Shown piece by piece: positions 61,001 through 64,000 of a DNA stretch of 64,000 nt (position 1 is its first letter; each line of letters starts with the position of its first letter). Source of the DNA: Callaeas wilsoni. Taxonomy: Eukaryota > Chordata > Aves > Passeriformes > Callaeidae. Both the position numbers and the translations under genes were made by a program. Location of the stretch: positions 159,661-223,660 of the forward strand of contig VWPU01011591.1 of NCBI GenBank assembly GCA_013398955.1, written 5' to 3'. The notes below the pieces were generated by a model. It saw only the letters and a program-made list of their open reading frames with translations, had not been told where the DNA came from and ran no database searches.

Positions 61001-63849
61001 GATGGCAGCAGGTAGCAGGGATGTTTGCCCAGCTCAGGGATATCTTGCTGACTGTTAATTGCTGTGAGTACTGAGCTCTTCCATCTCTAATATCTAATTT
61101 AGTGAAAATGATGCTTTACATTACAGGCAAAGTTACTATGACTTATAACAAAACTACCATATATAATGGTATTACTTTGGATTTAACCAGTGCTTTCCCC
61201 AGGATCATAGCAGGACTAAAAGAAAGCAGCTGGTCAGTCCGGCTCATGTGCTGGTAAAATATCCTAAGTCTTTTTCTCAGCACTGTGGCAGGATGGCAGA
61301 GCCAAAGGACTGTCATTAGGAGATAGTGAAGCAGCAACATTCACTGAAATTGCTAGAGCTGTAAATGTCACTGTCCTGATGGGGAAGAGACTCCCTGTGG
61401 ACTTTTTCTCATATGGATTATGTCTCATCATGAGGAACACAGGTAGTAGTGAAGTATTAATTTCTTGCACCAATTTGCACACAAAGAGTTTGAGCCATGG
61501 CCTCTTAGCACTGGTTCCACGCTGAGGCATTTCTAATTTGGGAGACATCCTCCCCTCCAGCTAAACAGAGTGTTTGACTCAGAGCAGTGCTGGACTATCA
61601 CACAGGGCTCCCACGTTCCAGTAGCTGTGGGGACCCGATTTGCACTCTCAAAAGAGGTATTGTTACTCTGGAAAAGGTGACTGGATGAGCTGAAGGAGTC
61701 AGACTGAACCTGTGCTTCAACAGTGCATTAAATGAAACTCAGATGTCACCTAAGATAAGGCTGAGCTGTATGAGAGTTATTTCAAAATAAAAACAGCAAG
61801 GGAGCAAGGGCACTGGGGTAAACAAAACACCTCACTGTGGGGCTGGCTAGTTTGATGAGCTATGTGCAGTACTTTACTGAGATTCCTTACTGGGGGCAGA
61901 GGTGAGATTACTTTTTGGAAAGGTAATCTCTACACTAATGTTTAGCAATAATAGCACTTTGCCCTTAAATTGCATGTCCCGACTCAGGATCAGACTCAGT
62001 GGAAATAGCTGCTTTATAGCTTTGTGGGAGGAAGTGCATTTATTAATTACACAGCATGATTGGCAGGCAATATCAAGGGTGTTACCCATGTCTTCTCTTG
62101 CAAGGCTGTTTGTGATCAGGGCTATATTGGACCAGATGCTGTGTAATTATGCAGTTTAAGAACATGTTTTAATCTGAACAAGCCTATATCTTAAATACCC
62201 TTGAATTATTTAAGCACCTAATTCAACACAGGCACCCAACAATTGCCTTTGGCTTTCATGTACACAAGCTAAGGCTCTAGATATCTTCTTACATGTACTT
62301 TGATAAATTCAAGAAGCAGAAAGTTATCCCGTGTAAGGACATTACACAGAGAATAGATTTCAAATGAGTTCCAGGGTAAACTAGGTCAATAATGTAAAGT
62401 CAGGATCACAGGCTGGTGTTAACTGGTGCAAGACTGTGCTGTAGTCAAAAAGTTAATTTTCTTACAAGTCCCTCACAGCTCAGAGGAGCAGGAATAGGGC
62501 TCAAGAGTCCTGTCTGGACAGTATTCCTCCCTCAGGCATGTAAACATCCTCTTCATCCTGAAACCAAGAGTCAGAGGGTACTTTAAGCCAAGTACAGCAT
62601 GTGGAAAGACAGCCCAAAGCCTCAGGACACCAGAGGGAGGTTTTACTATCTTTGCTCGGTTTTGACAAGTGTGAGTAATGTGAGCACTGGGGCACCTTCC
62701 AACCGCAGGGAAATTATTTAAAAGAAGTTCTCAATAACCATCGTATGACACATTGGGGACAGGCCGTGAGAAGGAGAGAGGGGGCAAAGCCTACCCTCAG
62801 CAGTGTAAAGACAAGGCTGTCTATCCCTGGCTTTGCTGAATGACAATTACACCTGGCAAATCTGATTATTTATCACCTCTTAGGCAGTTACACAGAGATG
62901 CTGATGCACCTGCTCCTCGGGCTGAGTGACAGCCAGGCTGGGGAGAAAAGCATGTGGTTAACGGGTGCAGGAAAGAATATGATACTTGTCAGAGCCAATC
63001 TGGCTGACAACTGTGTTGTGCCAGGTCTTCCCAGGCTGGCTGGAGAACCATAAAACAGGACCCAATCTCTAGCTGCAGCCAGCCTTTGCTGGGCCAGGAA
63101 GGGCAGGGCAGAGGCAGCTGTTTGCAGCAGGGCTCAGGGGGATTGCCTGTGGGAGACCCAGCTCTTATCTCTGCCAGCAACAGGGATCCACCCTGTGCAT
63201 CGATTTCTCACCCAAACCGTAGAATTGCAGAGCAATCCCGTGCTCTTTGAAATGCTGAAAGGTAGCCTGGAGACGTTTTCCCTTTACAGAGGCCAAGATA
63301 TGTCATTGGCACAAAGCAGCAGTGCACCCAAGACTTCAGGAGATCGGGACATCCAGCTGCACGCAGCCCAGCCAGGAAGACGTGCTGCAAAAGTCCCACT
63401 TCTGCACACTGGCAGCTCTGGTGAGGCAGGCAGTGTCAGCCTCTTTTTTGGCTGATGGGGAAACACCTTTCCCAGGCGGGTTTTCATTTGCTTGCCCAAT
63501 AGATGGGAAGTTTATCCAAGACAGAGCAGGCAGTGCAAAGCCAACCTTTTGGCTGTCCAAGCTTTGCAGAAGAGTATGGAGTTGCGTGGACTTATCTAAC
63601 ATGTATAGACCAGTCTTTCTTTAAGCTAAACTATAAATGGTTTTCACTTTGTCTTCTTGGACTGCATTTTCAGTAAAACTGAGAATCGAGGCTCCCTGAA
63701 CCATAGGACTGGCTTCAAAAAGGAAGCAGAGAGAAGTTTGCTTGACTTGCCTTCTAGGTGTTAGATTTTGGGCTCAAGGACTTTTAAACTTTTCTCCACT
63801 GTCCTGAGCATTACAAAGAAAAAAAAATTTAATCAACATGCTACTTCTG
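58081..63849. other. Unique DNA, no gene recognised
   Basis: Overlapping frames of 60-103 codons occur at 58.2-58.6, 60.5-60.9 and 63.2-63.6 kb, where GC content rises and stops become rarer. None has a recognisable domain and opposite-strand frames overlap. The somewhat GC-richer block at 62.8-63.6 kb carries AT-rich motifs such as TCTGATTATTTATCACC near 62.86 kb and could be regulatory, but nothing more can be said. Confidence 0.5.
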
Positions 63850-63919
63850 TCAAAGCAGAGCCTAATCAGAGCCATGCAAAGATACGGATGCAGATNTTCA
63901 AAGCAGAGCCTAATCAGAG
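63850..63919 (+). repeat. Duplicated 22-bp segment, 48-bp period, with an N between copies
   Basis: TCAAAGCAGAGCCTAATCAG begins at 63850 and again at 63898, and the match continues through GAG-type sequence for 22 bp. A single N at 63896 sits just before the second copy. Either a real short duplication or an assembly-join artefact could produce this. Confidence 0.7.
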
Positions 63920-63965
63920 TCCCATCAGATCCCAGTGTGCATACAAATTGAAGTAGCAAAAAGTC

Positions 63966-64000
63966 AGGAAAGAAAATGAGGAGAGGAGAGGGAGAGGAGA
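63966..64000 (+). repeat. Purine-only tract, (GGAGA)-like
   Basis: The last bases of the window consist almost only of A and G, with GGAGA units. It is probably the start of a microsatellite that continues past the window edge. Mirror-symmetric purine tracts can form triplex DNA. Confidence 0.7.

Noticed and set aside
62535..62560. ATGTAAACATCCTCTTC, which shares its first part with the miR-30 family
   Set aside because: The match stops after about 12 bases and no complementary arm lies within hairpin distance.
1..64000. CRISPR array, bacterial operon, phage or plasmid content
   Set aside because: There are no regularly spaced repeats, no dense coding and no ribosome-binding sites. The composition and LTRs indicate a vertebrate genome.

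Overview
The window looks like non-coding DNA from a bird, most likely a songbird. It is moderately AT-rich with very few repeats. The only interspersed repeats I recognise are long terminal repeats (LTRs) of avian endogenous-retrovirus type and one weak CR1 LINE relic. Mammalian-type SINEs and LINEs are absent. I found no protein-coding gene, no tRNA, rRNA or snRNA gene, no CRISPR array and nothing operon-like. Open reading frames are short (almost all under 150 codons), occur on both strands at roughly chance density, and match no protein family I recognise. The best reading is an intergenic region (gene desert) or the interior of a very large intron. Layout: 1-15.6 kb is unique AT-rich DNA with scattered enhancer-like clusters, a GT-rich low-complexity tract at 11.83-11.96 kb and a perfect 16-bp-arm hairpin at 12.0 kb. 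An LTR with a duplicated U3 lies at about 15.64-16.15 kb. Unique DNA with small tandem repeats, hairpins and an (AT)15 microsatellite runs to 27.77 kb. A complete solo LTR of about 1 kb, flanked by an exact 5-bp target-site duplication, lies at 27.775-28.783 kb; it is the best-supported feature and the main CpG-rich island. From 28.8 to 44.7 kb the DNA is unique, with several blocks that look like conserved non-coding elements. A third, GC-rich LTR lies at about 44.70-45.17 kb and contains three unresolved bases. An AT-rich and then purine-skewed block follows at 46.2-46.9 kb, a CR1-like relic at 47.87 kb, a G-quadruplex motif at 49.18 kb and a GC hairpin at 49.46 kb. The final 150 bp hold a short duplication interrupted by one N and a purine-rich tract, so sequence quality at that edge is suspect. 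No set of genes works together here. Any function is most likely regulatory: clusters of homeodomain-type (TAAT) and E-box (CAGCTG) motifs, plus the GC-rich LTRs as possible promoters. These regulatory suggestions are inference and need cross-species alignment and chromatin data. I did not find a convincing undescribed system.
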